A program made the translations under genes and the position numbers. This document shows, piece after piece, positions 54,340-63,074 of a DNA stretch of 64,000 nucleotides (the stretch's first letter is position 1; each line of letters opens with the position of its first letter). Source of the stretch: Bacteroidota bacterium (GTDB lineage Bacteria; Bacteroidota; Bacteroidia; Chitinophagales; Chitinophagaceae); contig VGFQ01000012.1 in the NCBI GenBank assembly GCA_016868815.1, forward strand, positions 16,028 to 80,027, in the 5' to 3' direction. The notes under the pieces were generated by a model that searched no databases, had not been told where the DNA came from, and saw only the letters and a program-made list of their open reading frames with translations.

Positions 54340-55205
54340 CTGCGCCAGTTGTGCATGAAGGGGGCGGTCGCGTAGGGCGCTGCGATCACCCCATTGTCCG
54401 CCAGCTTTTCTTTAATGTTGAACATCCAGTTTCTGGGCAGGTCTGGTAGGAGCATCTCTGTCATGCCTTTCCAAAATGCAGCCTGGAGGCTCATGGCGCT
54501 GTCAATATCTCGCTGCATGCCGGCCTCGCAGAGTGCTTTTAAGAGCCGGATAAAGCAGACGCCTCCGCCGGTGACCAGCCCATCACAGCCCAGCAGGAGC
54601 GAGGCGTCGTAGACAGACTCATCGCCCTGCATGATGGTGCCGGGGCGGGAGGCTTTGTCTGGGTAGCGCCGAAGAAGTTCGGAGAAGGATCCAAACTGGC
54701 AGGCTGAGTCTTTGACGCCACTGACGGCCGGTAGTTGGAGGATGCGGTCGAGGGTGTCCGTGGCGACGGGGTTGCCGGTGGAGCCGGGGGCGTTGTAAAA
54801 GATCAGGGGCAGGCGTGTCGACTCCGCGGTACGGGACACATGCGTCAGCATGCTTTCCGGATCCGGGAAGCGGTAGTAGTAGGGGGAGGTCGTCACCAGG
54901 TAGTCAGCCCCTAGCTGCTCTGCCCGCCGGGCGTAGCTGAGGGTTCGGCGGGTGGAGGCTCCCGATACAGTGACCAGCAGGGGCAGACGCTTATTGACCT
55001 GCTCGCACGCTACTTCTATGGCCGCTTCACGCACCGCGTCCAGCAGGGCAGCCCCTTCTCCCATGCTCCCGAGGATCATGAGGCCGTCGGCCCCATCTTC
55101 GATGCAATGATCGATGAGTCGTCGGAATGAGGGGATATCCAGGTCTTCATTGTCCAGGAGCGGCGTGGGCATGGCAATGACCAGGCCACCAAGTCTTTTC
55201 TCCAT
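54336..55205 (-). CDS. DHDPS/N-acetylneuraminate lyase family class I aldolase
   Basis: A 289-residue (beta/alpha)8 aldolase. GSMGE at residues 46-50 is the carboxylate-binding loop, Tyr137 (IFYNAPG) and Lys165 (SGVKDSA) are the catalytic pair forming the pyruvate Schiff base. Dihydrodipicolinate synthases have YNVPSRT with a substrate-binding Arg; here the same place reads YNAPGSTG, so the Arg is missing and lysine biosynthesis is unlikely. Cleavage of a nonulosonic acid or other 2-keto-3-deoxy acid to pyruvate fits the operon. The start at 55205 was chosen because the ORF extension would run through the operator palindrome. Confidence 0.88.
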   Translation of the reverse strand: MEKRLGGLVIAMPTPLLDNEDLDIPSFRRLIDHCIEDGADGLMILGSMGEGAALLDAVREAAIEVACEQVNKRLPLLVTVSGASTRRTLSYARRAEQLGADYLVTTSPYYYRFPDPESMLTHVSRTAESTRLPLIFYNAPGSTGNPVATDTLDRILQLPAVSGVKDSACQFGSFSELLRRYPDKASRPGTIMQGDESVYDASLLLGCDGLVTGGGVCFIRLLKALCEAGMQRDIDSAMSLQAAFWKGMTEMLLPDLPRNWMFNIKEKLADNGVIAAPYATAPFMHNWRR

Positions 55206-55237
55206 GAGGGTTGTCTTAGGTGATGTATTGTTCCGTA

Positions 55238-55280
55238 CCGAATTTAACACATATGTCCGACATATGTACGGAAAATTCGG
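55238..55280. promoter_or_regulatory. Operator 1 for the GntR regulator, upstream of the aldolase operon
   Basis: The perfect 19-base palindrome ACATATGTCCGACATATGT spans 55249-55267, 44-62 bases upstream of the aldolase ATG. Its core TGTCCGACA fits the GntR rule yGTM-N-KACr. Outer arms CCGAATTT (55238-55245) and AAATTCGG (55273-55280) add a second inverted repeat. The same ATATGT-N3-ACATAT core recurs upstream of susC. Binding is inferred. Confidence 0.75.
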
Positions 55281-55286
55281 AGCTCC

Positions 55287-55985
55287 TCACATTTTATCCA
55301 GGAAATACCAGAGATGGCTTTCCATTTTATTGCGGAATCCGGAGGGATTCCCGTGTTGCAGTTCCTGGATGAGGTCTCGGTGGGTGGCCCGATGGGAGGG
55401 GGGGTGAAGGTCTTTGCGGGAGGCATGAACCTTGTCGACAATGTCGAAGATGGGGTTGAGCATGTTTTGGAAGCGGATGATGGTATCGTTTCCGGACATG
55501 CGGTAGAGTTGGGCATGGAATTCAACGTCTAGCCGCAGGCGCTCAATGCGGTCGTTGCTTTGTTCCTCCTGTGTGGCGATGTCCTCCAGTCGTTCAATGT
55601 CTTCCAGCGTCTTCCGGAGAAAGACGAAATGTGCCAGCCCGATTTCTATGACCAGTCGCATCTCGAACATATCGCGCATGGTCTCCCCATCCAGGAGTTT
55701 CGGGTCCAGCACCCGTTGCAGGTTGCCGAGTACGTCAGGGCGTGTCAACATCATACCCCGGTTCTTGCGAGACTCAATGATACCAAGCGTCTTGAACCTG
55801 GAGAGTGCTTCCCGAACAGCGGTACGGCTGACCCCCAGGGCCCGGGCGATCTCCACTTCTTTGGGAAGGTAGTCGCCCGGCTTGAAATGCCCCTCCTTGA
55901 GGTATTCCTCCAATCGGTTCTCTATCTGATCCACCTGGGTGAGGTGCTCGATGGGTCTGAGACGGGTCAGGGGCATAGGCTGCAT
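55287..55985 (-). CDS. FadR-subfamily GntR transcriptional regulator
   Basis: A 232-residue regulator. The winged helix-turn-helix is at about residues 15-80 (YLPKEVEIARALGVSRTAVR, ESRKNRGMML). The C-terminal all-helical FCD domain follows, with DVEFHAQLYRMSGN and later His residues (SHRATHRDL, SHLWYFL) that bind metal and an acid ligand in related proteins. Its gene lies between the two arms of the locus and between two identical-core palindromes, so it most likely represses both until an acidic sugar breakdown product binds. It is on the same strand as the aldolase operon and divergent from susC. Confidence 0.93.
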   Translation of the reverse strand: MQPMPLTRLRPIEHLTQVDQIENRLEEYLKEGHFKPGDYLPKEVEIARALGVSRTAVREALSRFKTLGIIESRKNRGMMLTRPDVLGNLQRVLDPKLLDGETMRDMFEMRLVIEIGLAHFVFLRKTLEDIERLEDIATQEEQSNDRIERLRLDVEFHAQLYRMSGNDTIIRFQNMLNPIFDIVDKVHASRKDLHPPSHRATHRDLIQELQHGNPSGFRNKMESHLWYFLDKM

Positions 55986-56033
55986 GTTCTGGTCTGCACG
56001 TTAAATATCCATTGAAATTTTTTTCAAAAAAAG

Positions 56034-56063
56034 TTGTTTGCGTATAACAATTTCGTAAGATTG
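56034..56063 (+). promoter_or_regulatory. Bacteroidota-type promoter for susC
   Basis: TTG at 56034-56036 is followed after 19 bases by TAAGATTG at 56056-56063, one mismatch from TAnnTTTG. The predicted transcription start falls inside or next to operator 2, giving a leader of about 40 bases. Confidence 0.6.
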
Positions 56064-56065
56064 TT

Positions 56066-56080
56066 ATATGTATGACATAT
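56066..56080. promoter_or_regulatory. Operator 2 for the GntR regulator, upstream of susC
   Basis: ATATGTATGACATAT is a palindrome with a three-base centre, 31-45 bases before the susC ATG and directly downstream of the -7 element. Its core TGTATGACA fits yGTM-N-KACr and shares the arms of operator 1. The position suits repression by blocking initiation. Confidence 0.7.
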
Positions 56081-56110
56081 CATAGCATTCAAACCCATAA
56101 TCACATCATC

Positions 56111-59100
56111 ATGAGAAAGGTATGGTTCATCATCCTGCTGACTTTTTCCTATGCGGGACTGACGATGGCCCAGACGGCTAAGGTCAGCGGCCGGGTCACG
56201 GCGCAGGACGGGACGCCGGTATCTGGCGCCAGCATTGTCGTCAAAGGGGGCATAGCCGGTGCACAGTCGGCGCCTGATGGCACGTTCAGCCTCAATGCCA
56301 GCGCCAAGGATGTGCTAGTCGTCACTGCGGTAGGCTTTGAGTCCAGCGAGGTGACAGCCGCCTCGGGCGTATTACTAGAGGTCGTACTCCAGCCTGACAA
56401 TGCCAAGCTCAGCGAGGTGGTGGTCGTGGGATACGGCACCCAGTCGCGCCGCAATGTGACGAGTGCCATCTCCAAATTAGATGGCCAGGTCCTGTCCAAT
56501 ACCCCCCGGGCAAACGTGGGGACAGCCCTGCAGGGAACCGTCTCGGGCCTGCAGGTGGTCAATGCAACAGGCAGTCCCGGAGCCACCCCACTCATCTTGC
56601 TGCGCGGCGGCGCCTCCATCAACAGTCCGGGCGCCCCTCTGGTCGTCATCGACGGGATCATCCGTCCTTTCAACGACATTGCCGCTCAGGACATCGAATC
56701 TGTTGAACTGCTCAAGGATGCTGCTGCCACTGCGATCTATGGAGCCCGGGCCAACAACGGGGTCATCCTGATCACGACGAAGCAGGGCAAAGCCGGTACT
56801 GCTCAGGTGTCGTATAAGTATACGGTAGGCTTCAACCGGAACCGCGAGGGCTATCAATTCATGAATGCACGGGATTACATCTATTACAACCGGCTGGGCA
56901 ACCTCAACTCCGGCCGCACCCTGGCACAGGTGGACGCCACCCCCGGGTATGGAGTGTTGACAACGCCTGCATATCTGGCATCTTTCGATATACGCCGTTT
57001 CTCTCCCACCACGGCCTCACTTCTCCAGCAAGGCTGGGATACGGTGAGCGACCCCTATGGAGGTGTACTTATCTTCAAAGATTACAGTGGAGAGGTGGAG
57101 AGTGTCCTGTTTCGCAATACTCGTACAGACGACCATTACGTCAATGTCGCTGGTGGCAACGACCGTGGTAAGTACTACGCCAGCTTTGACTATTTCACTG
57201 AAGATGGACTGATCATAGGCACCAGCTATAAGCGCTACTCCGCAGATCTGAACGGATCGTATAAGATCCGTCAGAACCTCGAGTTGAGCAGCATGGTGAA
57301 CATGTCGACGTCGTCGCAGTACGGAACGTTGGCATCCGAGATCAATACCCTATATCGGACACGTGCCATCTGGCCGACCTTCAAGCCCTGGCTCGATACT
57401 GAGAAGACCATGCCCAACCCGGGCAATGGTTCCTCCGACGGCAACCCCGTCTACTGGCTGGGCAAGATTAACCGTCGCAACGAGGTGAACCGCATCACGG
57501 CCTCTACAATCCTCAAATGGGACCTCACCAAGGATCTGTATATCAAGGCAACTGCATCTGCCTATCTGTTTGAGAATATCGATGAGGCCTCTACCAAGGC
57601 AACCCAAACTTACACCCAGATGTTCGCCGTGCCACAAGCCTTCAATGTGACACGTCCCTCCCGCGCTAGCTTCTCTAGGGCTTTCCAGGCCCAATACAAC
57701 ACTTTCGCCAACTATTCCAAGACCCTTGGCAAAGGGCATAACCTGAATGCCATGCTGGGTGCCGAGTTCTTCGATACAAGGGACTTTGATATGCAGGCTT
57801 CAGGTACCAATGCTCCGACAGACGAAATACCGACGGTCAACGCGGCCACGCTCTTTGCAGCGGGGAGCAACTACTCAAACAAATCACAGTTCCGCATCGC
57901 ATCCACCTTTGGACGCCTCAACTACGACTTAGACAATCGACTTCTCGTCTCGTTTGTCTTTCGCCGCGATGGCGTCTCGAGCCTAGCGGAGCAAAATCGC
58001 TTCGGTGTCTTCCCCGGCATGAGTGCTGGCTGGAACCTCCATCGGGAGTCATTTTTCAAGAATAGCGGCCTCTCCAACTTTATCAACACCTTCAAGCCGC
58101 GCGTGAGCTACGGGGAGAACGGCAACGTGGCCGGGCTGGGCCGGTATGAAGTGCAGGGTACCTACGGGGCACAGTCACTCTACAACAATACCGGCGGCTT
58201 CCTGCAGACAACCCTCTCCAACCCGAACCTGCGGTGGGAGCGGAGTAAGACGACGGATATAGGCCTTGACCTAGGCATGTTCGGCAACCGCGTCACACTC
58301 ATCTTTGACTATTTCGACCGCGTGACGAGCGACCTGCTGACCAACCTGGCACTCCCTGACTATACAGGCTTTGGATCCGTCCGCACCAACCTGGGCTCCT
58401 ACCAGAACAAGGGCTATGAGTTCACCCTGAACGCGACGATCCTGAGCATGCCTAACGGCTTCAAACTCGAAGCTGGCGGAAATGCCACCTATGTCAGCAA
58501 CAAAATCCTGAAGCTTCCCTTCAACGGCAATGACTTGAACCGCCAGGGCGGCTTTCAGATTTGGGATCCTGCCAGCTCCAAGATCATCTGGGTGAGTGGC
58601 CTGCAGGAAGGGAAGCGGCTCGGAGAGATCTTCGCCTTCAAGCAGCTCGGCATCTTCCGCGATAACGCAGAGATCGCCAAAGTAGCAGCCAACCGCTGGG
58701 ATCAGGTGGCCCTCATCGGAGGTCCTTCCCGCCCCGGCAACAACAAAATCACGCCAGGGGATGTCAATTGGCTGGACGTCGACAAGAACGACACCATCGA
58801 CTCGCGCGACCAGGTCTATATCGGGAATATCTTCCCCAAATGGACGGGCGGCTTCAACCTCAACGCCAGCTATAAGGGTCTGACCCTCTACACCCGCTTC
58901 GAGTTCGCCACGGGCCATACCATCTACAACGATTTGCTCGCACGGACGCTGGGCAACATGCAGGGCACCTTTAACTACTTCGTAGAGAACAAGTCGGCAT
59001 GGTCGCCTACCAACCCGGTATCTGACCTACCCAAGATCTACTATGCAGACCAGGTGGCAGCCCCCCTCGGGAAGAAAAACTACACGCGCATCAACAATGC

Positions 59101-59386
59101 CAGTGCCTTTTTGAACAGCAACAACTCGCGTATCTATGAGAAAGGGGACTACCTGGCCCTTAGGGAGGTGACCCTCTCCTACGACCTGTCGAAGTCGATG
59201 CTGGCGCGCACCAAGGTGGTCAGCCGTGCGCGTGTCTATGTGAGCGGCTCCAACTTACACTACTTCACCAAGTACTCGGGTCGTACACCGGAGCCCCCCG
59301 TAGAGGGCGGTGTCATTAGCGGCGTGGACAGAGGCATCTATCCCCTGCCCCGCACCTATGTGCTGGGATTGGAAGTATCTTTCTAA
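56111..59386 (+). CDS. SusC/RagA family TonB-linked outer-membrane transporter
   Basis: A 1091-residue TonB-dependent transporter. After the signal MRKVWFIILLTFSYAGLTMAQ comes a carboxypeptidase-regulatory-like domain (residues about 25-100, VSGRVTAQDGTPVSGASIVV), a TonB-box-like VVVVGYGTQ, the plug (residues about 120-230, with ALQGTVSGLQV and the SusC-type PLVVIDGIIRP), and the barrel ending in YVLGLEVSF. With SusD it imports glycan fragments across the outer membrane. The start at 56111 was chosen at the signal peptide, since the longer ORF would begin inside the operator. Confidence 0.97.
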   Translation: MRKVWFIILLTFSYAGLTMAQTAKVSGRVTAQDGTPVSGASIVVKGGIAGAQSAPDGTFSLNASAKDVLVVTAVGFESSEVTAASGVLLEVVLQPDNAKLSEVVVVGYGTQSRRNVTSAISKLDGQVLSNTPRANVGTALQGTVSGLQVVNATGSPGATPLILLRGGASINSPGAPLVVIDGIIRPFNDIAAQDIESVELLKDAAATAIYGARANNGVILITTKQGKAGTAQVSYKYTVGFNRNREGYQFMNARDYIYYNRLGNLNSGRTLAQVDATPGYGVLTTPAYLASFDIRRFSPTTASLLQQGWDTVSDPYGGVLIFKDYSGEVESVLFRNTRTDDHYVNVAGGNDRGKYYASFDYFTEDGLIIGTSYKRYSADLNGSYKIRQNLELSSMVNMSTSSQYGTLASEINTLYRTRAIWPTFKPWLDTEKTMPNPGNGSSDGNPVYWLGKINRRNEVNRITASTILKWDLTKDLYIKATASAYLFENIDEASTKATQTYTQMFAVPQAFNVTRPSRASFSRAFQAQYNTFANYSKTLGKGHNLNAMLGAEFFDTRDFDMQASGTNAPTDEIPTVNAATLFAAGSNYSNKSQFRIASTFGRLNYDLDNRLLVSFVFRRDGVSSLAEQNRFGVFPGMSAGWNLHRESFFKNSGLSNFINTFKPRVSYGENGNVAGLGRYEVQGTYGAQSLYNNTGGFLQTTLSNPNLRWERSKTTDIGLDLGMFGNRVTLIFDYFDRVTSDLLTNLALPDYTGFGSVRTNLGSYQNKGYEFTLNATILSMPNGFKLEAGGNATYVSNKILKLPFNGNDLNRQGGFQIWDPASSKIIWVSGLQEGKRLGEIFAFKQLGIFRDNAEIAKVAANRWDQVALIGGPSRPGNNKITPGDVNWLDVDKNDTIDSRDQVYIGNIFPKWTGGFNLNASYKGLTLYTRFEFATGHTIYNDLLARTLGNMQGTFNYFVENKSAWSPTNPVSDLPKIYYADQVAAPLGKKNYTRINNASAFLNSNNSRIYEKGDYLALREVTLSYDLSKSMLARTKVVSRARVYVSGSNLHYFTKYSGRTPEPPVEGGVISGVDRGIYPLPRTYVLGLEVSF

Positions 59387-59425
59387 GCATTGCGCCACAT
59401 CCAAACCAAACCTAAACATTGTATC

Positions 59426-60949
59426 ATGAGACATATCATCAAACATCTGACCCTCCTGGCCATGGCGCTACTGCTGGCTGCCTGTGCCAAGCGGCTCGAC
59501 TTGGCACCCATCAGCAGCGTCGGCGAGGGCAACTTTTGGCAGACAGGCGACCAGGTGGAGGCCTTCGTCTCCGGCCTACATTCCCGTTTCCGTACCCACG
59601 TGCAGCGATTCCTCTACCTGGGAGAGATGCGGGCAGACATCCACGGCACCGACCCCGGCACCAATTCCGCCTTCACCGGTGAATCCACGGCAGGCAACGA
59701 ACGGCTCTGGCAGAACACGCTGACCCTCGACGCGCCGGGCGTATCCGGCTATGGCGGCTTTTACTCCAACATCAACCAGCTCAACCTGCTCATCTCCAAG
59801 ATGAAGACGAGCACGGTCATGACCACCTCCAATCGAAACTACTACCTGGGCATAGCCCATGGCATTCGCGCCTTCTACTACTTCCAGCTCTATGTGTCCT
59901 GGGGAAAAGTCATCATCACCACAGAGCCTACGCAGGAGTTCGACATCAGCAACCTCGCCAAGGCGGCCTCTTCGGAAGCGGACGTGCTAAAACTGATCAA
60001 AGATGACATTGAGACGTCCCTCACAAGTTTTGGCAGCGACTATTCCTTCCGTCAGGGTAAAGGCTATTGGTCTAAGGCCGCAAGCCTGATGCTCAAGGCG
60101 GACTATCACCTTTGGCTGGCCCACCGGGCCGGAGGCACCGCGGGTGCAGGCACCGCCAAGGCTGCGCTGGTCGATATCCAGACCAACATCCCTGCATTGT
60201 CTCTTCAGTCCAACTTCGGCAACATCTTTGCGACCACCAACCGCGGCAACAGCGAAGTCATCTTCGCCAGCCGCCACCTGCTGAACGAAGCGACGCTGCC
60301 CGTCCAGCAACACACCCCGCAAAACGCCTTCATCATCAACTTTCACGACTCTGCCCAGCGCCGCCGCTTCGACGCCACCGACAACTGGGGCGGCCCTTAC
60401 TTCTTGTCGATGCGTTCCTCGACCTTCCGTCGTTTCAACGACCGCGACACCCGGAAATGGGCAACCATCCAGCCTTGCTACACGCTTTCCGGAACGACCT
60501 ACCGGCTGTCCGGGGTTTTCCCATCTAAATACAAGGGCGAACAGGCCGCCGGTGTACGCGCCTATACGAACGACTATATCATCTACCGCCATGCCGACCT
60601 GCTCCTGATGTTGGCAGAGGCCAAAGTGCTCCTGGGCGAGAACCCCGCTGCCGAGATCAATGCCGTACGCCAGCGGGCCTTCGGTGCAGCATACGTGGCT
60701 GCCACCGATGCCTTCCCCAATAAACCAGGCGACAGCAATGCCAAGGATGCCATCCTGGAAGAGCGCTACCTCGAGTTCATCATGGAAGGCAAGCGCTGGC
60801 TGGACCTGCGCCGTTTTGGCGACAGCTATGTCTTCCGGTTCACCAACATCAGAGCCGCGGAGGCATATAAAGTCCTTTGGCCCGTCGACAGAAATACACT
60901 GACCAACAATAAACTGCTGGAACAAACCCCCGGTTATCCTAAATTCTAA
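59426..60949 (+). CDS. SusD/RagB family nutrient-binding outer-membrane lipoprotein
   Basis: A 507-residue lipoprotein (MALLLAACAKRLDL lipobox). The SusD-like N-terminal region has NFWQTGDQVEAFVSGL, then TPR-like helices (YYLGIAHGIRAFYYFQLYVSWG) and the RagB C-terminal region with YIIYRHADLLLMLAEAKVLLG and ILEERYLEFIMEGKRWLDLRR. It forms the lid and binding partner of the SusC pore. It starts 39 bases after susC and is followed by a strong terminator. Confidence 0.97.
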   Translation: MRHIIKHLTLLAMALLLAACAKRLDLAPISSVGEGNFWQTGDQVEAFVSGLHSRFRTHVQRFLYLGEMRADIHGTDPGTNSAFTGESTAGNERLWQNTLTLDAPGVSGYGGFYSNINQLNLLISKMKTSTVMTTSNRNYYLGIAHGIRAFYYFQLYVSWGKVIITTEPTQEFDISNLAKAASSEADVLKLIKDDIETSLTSFGSDYSFRQGKGYWSKAASLMLKADYHLWLAHRAGGTAGAGTAKAALVDIQTNIPALSLQSNFGNIFATTNRGNSEVIFASRHLLNEATLPVQQHTPQNAFIINFHDSAQRRRFDATDNWGGPYFLSMRSSTFRRFNDRDTRKWATIQPCYTLSGTTYRLSGVFPSKYKGEQAAGVRAYTNDYIIYRHADLLLMLAEAKVLLGENPAAEINAVRQRAFGAAYVAATDAFPNKPGDSNAKDAILEERYLEFIMEGKRWLDLRRFGDSYVFRFTNIRAAEAYKVLWPVDRNTLTNNKLLEQTPGYPKF

Positions 60950-60961
60950 TTTGGTTTGAAT

Positions 60962-60996
60962 GCGCGTGGCAGCCGATGGGCTGCCGCGCTTTTTTT
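60962..60996 (+). terminator. Rho-independent terminator after susD
   Basis: GCGCGTGGCAGCC and GGCTGCCGCGC pair around a four-base loop with one two-base bulge, and seven T follow at 60990-60996. The sialidase-like gene D starts 15 bases later, so it is expressed by read-through or from an unseen promoter, which would set its level below that of SusCD. Confidence 0.8.
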
Positions 60997-61010
60997 AGTG
61001 AGGGCTTGCT

Positions 61011-62144
61011 ATGCAAAAAATATCCTTTGTGCTGAGCCTCTGCCTGGCAGCCTTGCTGCCGTTTTGCTCAACCGTGGGCACTGCCCAGACAGCAGCCACG
61101 GACGCCCCCTTTCAAAAAGTGCTGCAGCTGCCGCCCGGCCCGGACAACCCCCGCAACAGCGAATGTGCCTTCATCACATTGAAAGATGGCTCCATCCTGA
61201 TGGTCTACAGCCATTTTTATGGCAGCTCCTCCAGTGATTATGGTACGGCACGACTGGCCTCGCGTCGCTCTCACGATGGTGGCCGCACCTGGTCCGCGCA
61301 GGACAAGGTGGTCGTAGCCAATGAGGGGGGCATGAATGTCATGTCTGTCTCCCTCCTTCGGCTGCAGGATGGGCATATCGCCCTTTTCTATGCCCGTAAG
61401 AATGCCCATGCCGACTGCATCCCGATGGTTAGATACTCTTCAGATGAGGCAGCCACCTGGTCTGAAGCCAGGGCCTGCATCACCGATGTGCCAGGATATT
61501 ATGTCCTCAACAACGACCGAGTGATTCAACTGGAGGATGGCAGGCTCCTCATGCCGGTGGCCATGCACCAGTCGCCCACGGAACCCTGGCAGGACCGTGG
61601 CCGCATCTTCTGCTACCGCTCAGACGACAACGGACAGAGTTGGCAGCGGAGCGCCCAGGTGGCGAACCCCGATACTGTGATCACACAAGAGCCCGGTGTT
61701 GTCGCTTTGCGCAATGGGCATATCCTCATGTTCCTGCGCACCAATGCCGGCGTGCAGTATGTCTCGCGGTCCAGGGACGGCGGTGTCTCCTGGTCGCCTG
61801 CCAGCCGCAGCAAGATCGTATCGCCGTTGTCACCCGCCTCGATCAAACGCATGCCGGATGGCCGGAGGCTCGTGATGGTCTGGAACCGCAACGATGGCAG
61901 CGATCCGGAAATCCGCGGCAAGAGGACCCCATTGACGATTGCCGTCTCCGACAATGAAGGCCGTCGTTGGAAGCATGTCACGACCCTGGAGTCCGACAAA
62001 GATGGATGGTACTGCTATATTGCGATGCATTTTACGGCCGAAGGACGACTGCTGCTGGGGTATTGCGCCGGAAGCCAGCGCCGCAAGACGAGGCTTGCCC
62101 AGACAGACCTCGCCCTGATTAACCCGGACCGACTGATGTATTGA
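61011..62144 (+). CDS. Sialidase-like BNR/Asp-box protein D
   Basis: A 377-residue exported propeller protein with signal peptide ending STVGTAQ. It has Asp-boxes SHDGGRTW, SDDNGQSW and SRDGGVSW, plus weaker SSDEAATW and SDNEGRRW, the strand NSECAFITLKDGSILMVYS and the Glu/Arg region TQEPGVVALRNGHILMFLR. It belongs to the BNR_2 type seen in many exo-acting glycosidases but is only distantly similar to proteins A-C. GH33 activity is not proven. It follows the susD terminator and precedes the aspartoacylase-like gene by 18 bases. Confidence 0.86.
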   Translation: MQKISFVLSLCLAALLPFCSTVGTAQTAATDAPFQKVLQLPPGPDNPRNSECAFITLKDGSILMVYSHFYGSSSSDYGTARLASRRSHDGGRTWSAQDKVVVANEGGMNVMSVSLLRLQDGHIALFYARKNAHADCIPMVRYSSDEAATWSEARACITDVPGYYVLNNDRVIQLEDGRLLMPVAMHQSPTEPWQDRGRIFCYRSDDNGQSWQRSAQVANPDTVITQEPGVVALRNGHILMFLRTNAGVQYVSRSRDGGVSWSPASRSKIVSPLSPASIKRMPDGRRLVMVWNRNDGSDPEIRGKRTPLTIAVSDNEGRRWKHVTTLESDKDGWYCYIAMHFTAEGRLLLGYCAGSQRRKTRLAQTDLALINPDRLMY

Positions 62145-62162
62145 ACCTGCGAGCGCCACCAC

Positions 62163-63074
62163 ATGAAGCACCCCGTTACCATTGACTCCGGGAAGCCCGG
62201 TCCTTCTCTCCTGATTACTGCGGGCGTCCATGGCGATGAGTATGAGCCGCTGATGGCGGCCTTTCGACTGATGGATGGTCTGGGGGGCATGTTGTCGTCT
62301 GGCAAGGTGACCGTCGTAGCCGGAGTCAACGAGACAGCTGTGCGGGCACACCTCCGGTGCGGCGCTGACAGCCTGGACCTGGCCCGTACCTGCCCGGGGG
62401 ATGCCCTTGGCTCACCTACCCAGGCAGATGCCTTTGCAGTGAGTGCCCTCATCCGGGCAGCGGATGCGCTGATAGACCTCCATACGGGTGGGCGGATCTT
62501 CGACATCCATCCCATGGCGGGATATATGGTACATCCTGAACGGTCTGTCCTGGCTGCCAACCGGGCCATGGCCCAGGCATTTGGCCTTCCGTTGATTTGG
62601 GGTACTGATCCTGCCCCCAATGGCCGTACCCTCTCCATTGCCAGGGATGCCGGCATCCCTTCCATCTATGTCGAATATGGCGGTGGCTCAATGGTCAGGC
62701 CCCATATCGCCGAAGCTTATGTACAGGGCTGCCTTCGGGTCATGTCTTCCTTTTCCATGCTCCTGGAGCCGCTGCCCCCTGCCGGACCGCCAGACTTTTG
62801 GATAGAGGATGCCGCACCCAATCAAGGGCATCTGCAGTCGAAAATGCCGGCACCCTGTGCGGGCATCTTCCTTCCGGCGGTGGCCCTGGGAGACTCCATC
62901 ACGCAAGGGGACCTATGGGGGCATATCCTCGATGTCCACACCGGGCAGCGCCTTCCTGTTCAGGCTGAGGATACGGGGCTGGTCTTATTCCTGCGGGTGG
63001 ATGCTGTCGTGTCGGCCGGTGACTCCCTCGGGGGCATCTGTGCTGTGAATGCCAAAACCATCTATCGCCCATGA
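62163..63074 (+). CDS. Succinylglutamate desuccinylase/aspartoacylase family zinc hydrolase
   Basis: A 303-residue M14-like metallohydrolase without a signal peptide. The zinc ligands are in GVHGDEYEP (His and Glu, near residue 24) and DLHTGG (His, near residue 101); the catalytic Glu is probably in SIYVEYGGG. The family removes acyl groups from amino acids (AstE, aspartoacylase) or from related N-acyl substrates. Here it could deacylate an amino-sugar acid or its breakdown product. It overlaps the SDR gene by four bases (ATGA). It is cytoplasmic, unlike the sialidase-like proteins. Confidence 0.88.
   Translation: MKHPVTIDSGKPGPSLLITAGVHGDEYEPLMAAFRLMDGLGGMLSSGKVTVVAGVNETAVRAHLRCGADSLDLARTCPGDALGSPTQADAFAVSALIRAADALIDLHTGGRIFDIHPMAGYMVHPERSVLAANRAMAQAFGLPLIWGTDPAPNGRTLSIARDAGIPSIYVEYGGGSMVRPHIAEAYVQGCLRVMSSFSMLLEPLPPAGPPDFWIEDAAPNQGHLQSKMPAPCAGIFLPAVALGDSITQGDLWGHILDVHTGQRLPVQAEDTGLVLFLRVDAVVSAGDSLGGICAVNAKTIYRP

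Noticed and set aside
54336-55205. Annotation as dapA (lysine biosynthesis)
   Set aside because: The DHDPS substrate Arg after YNVPS is absent and the operon context is catabolic.
49831-55205. Classical sialic acid (nan) operon
   Set aside because: No NanE, NanK, NagA, NagB or sialic acid transporter is visible, and the BNR proteins lack a clear RIP motif.
58271-58918. 215-residue minus-strand ORF
   Set aside because: Antisense to susC barrel strands, no recognisable protein features.
59987-60925. 312-residue minus-strand ORF
   Set aside because: Shadow of susD; composition follows the antisense codon pattern and no motif is seen.
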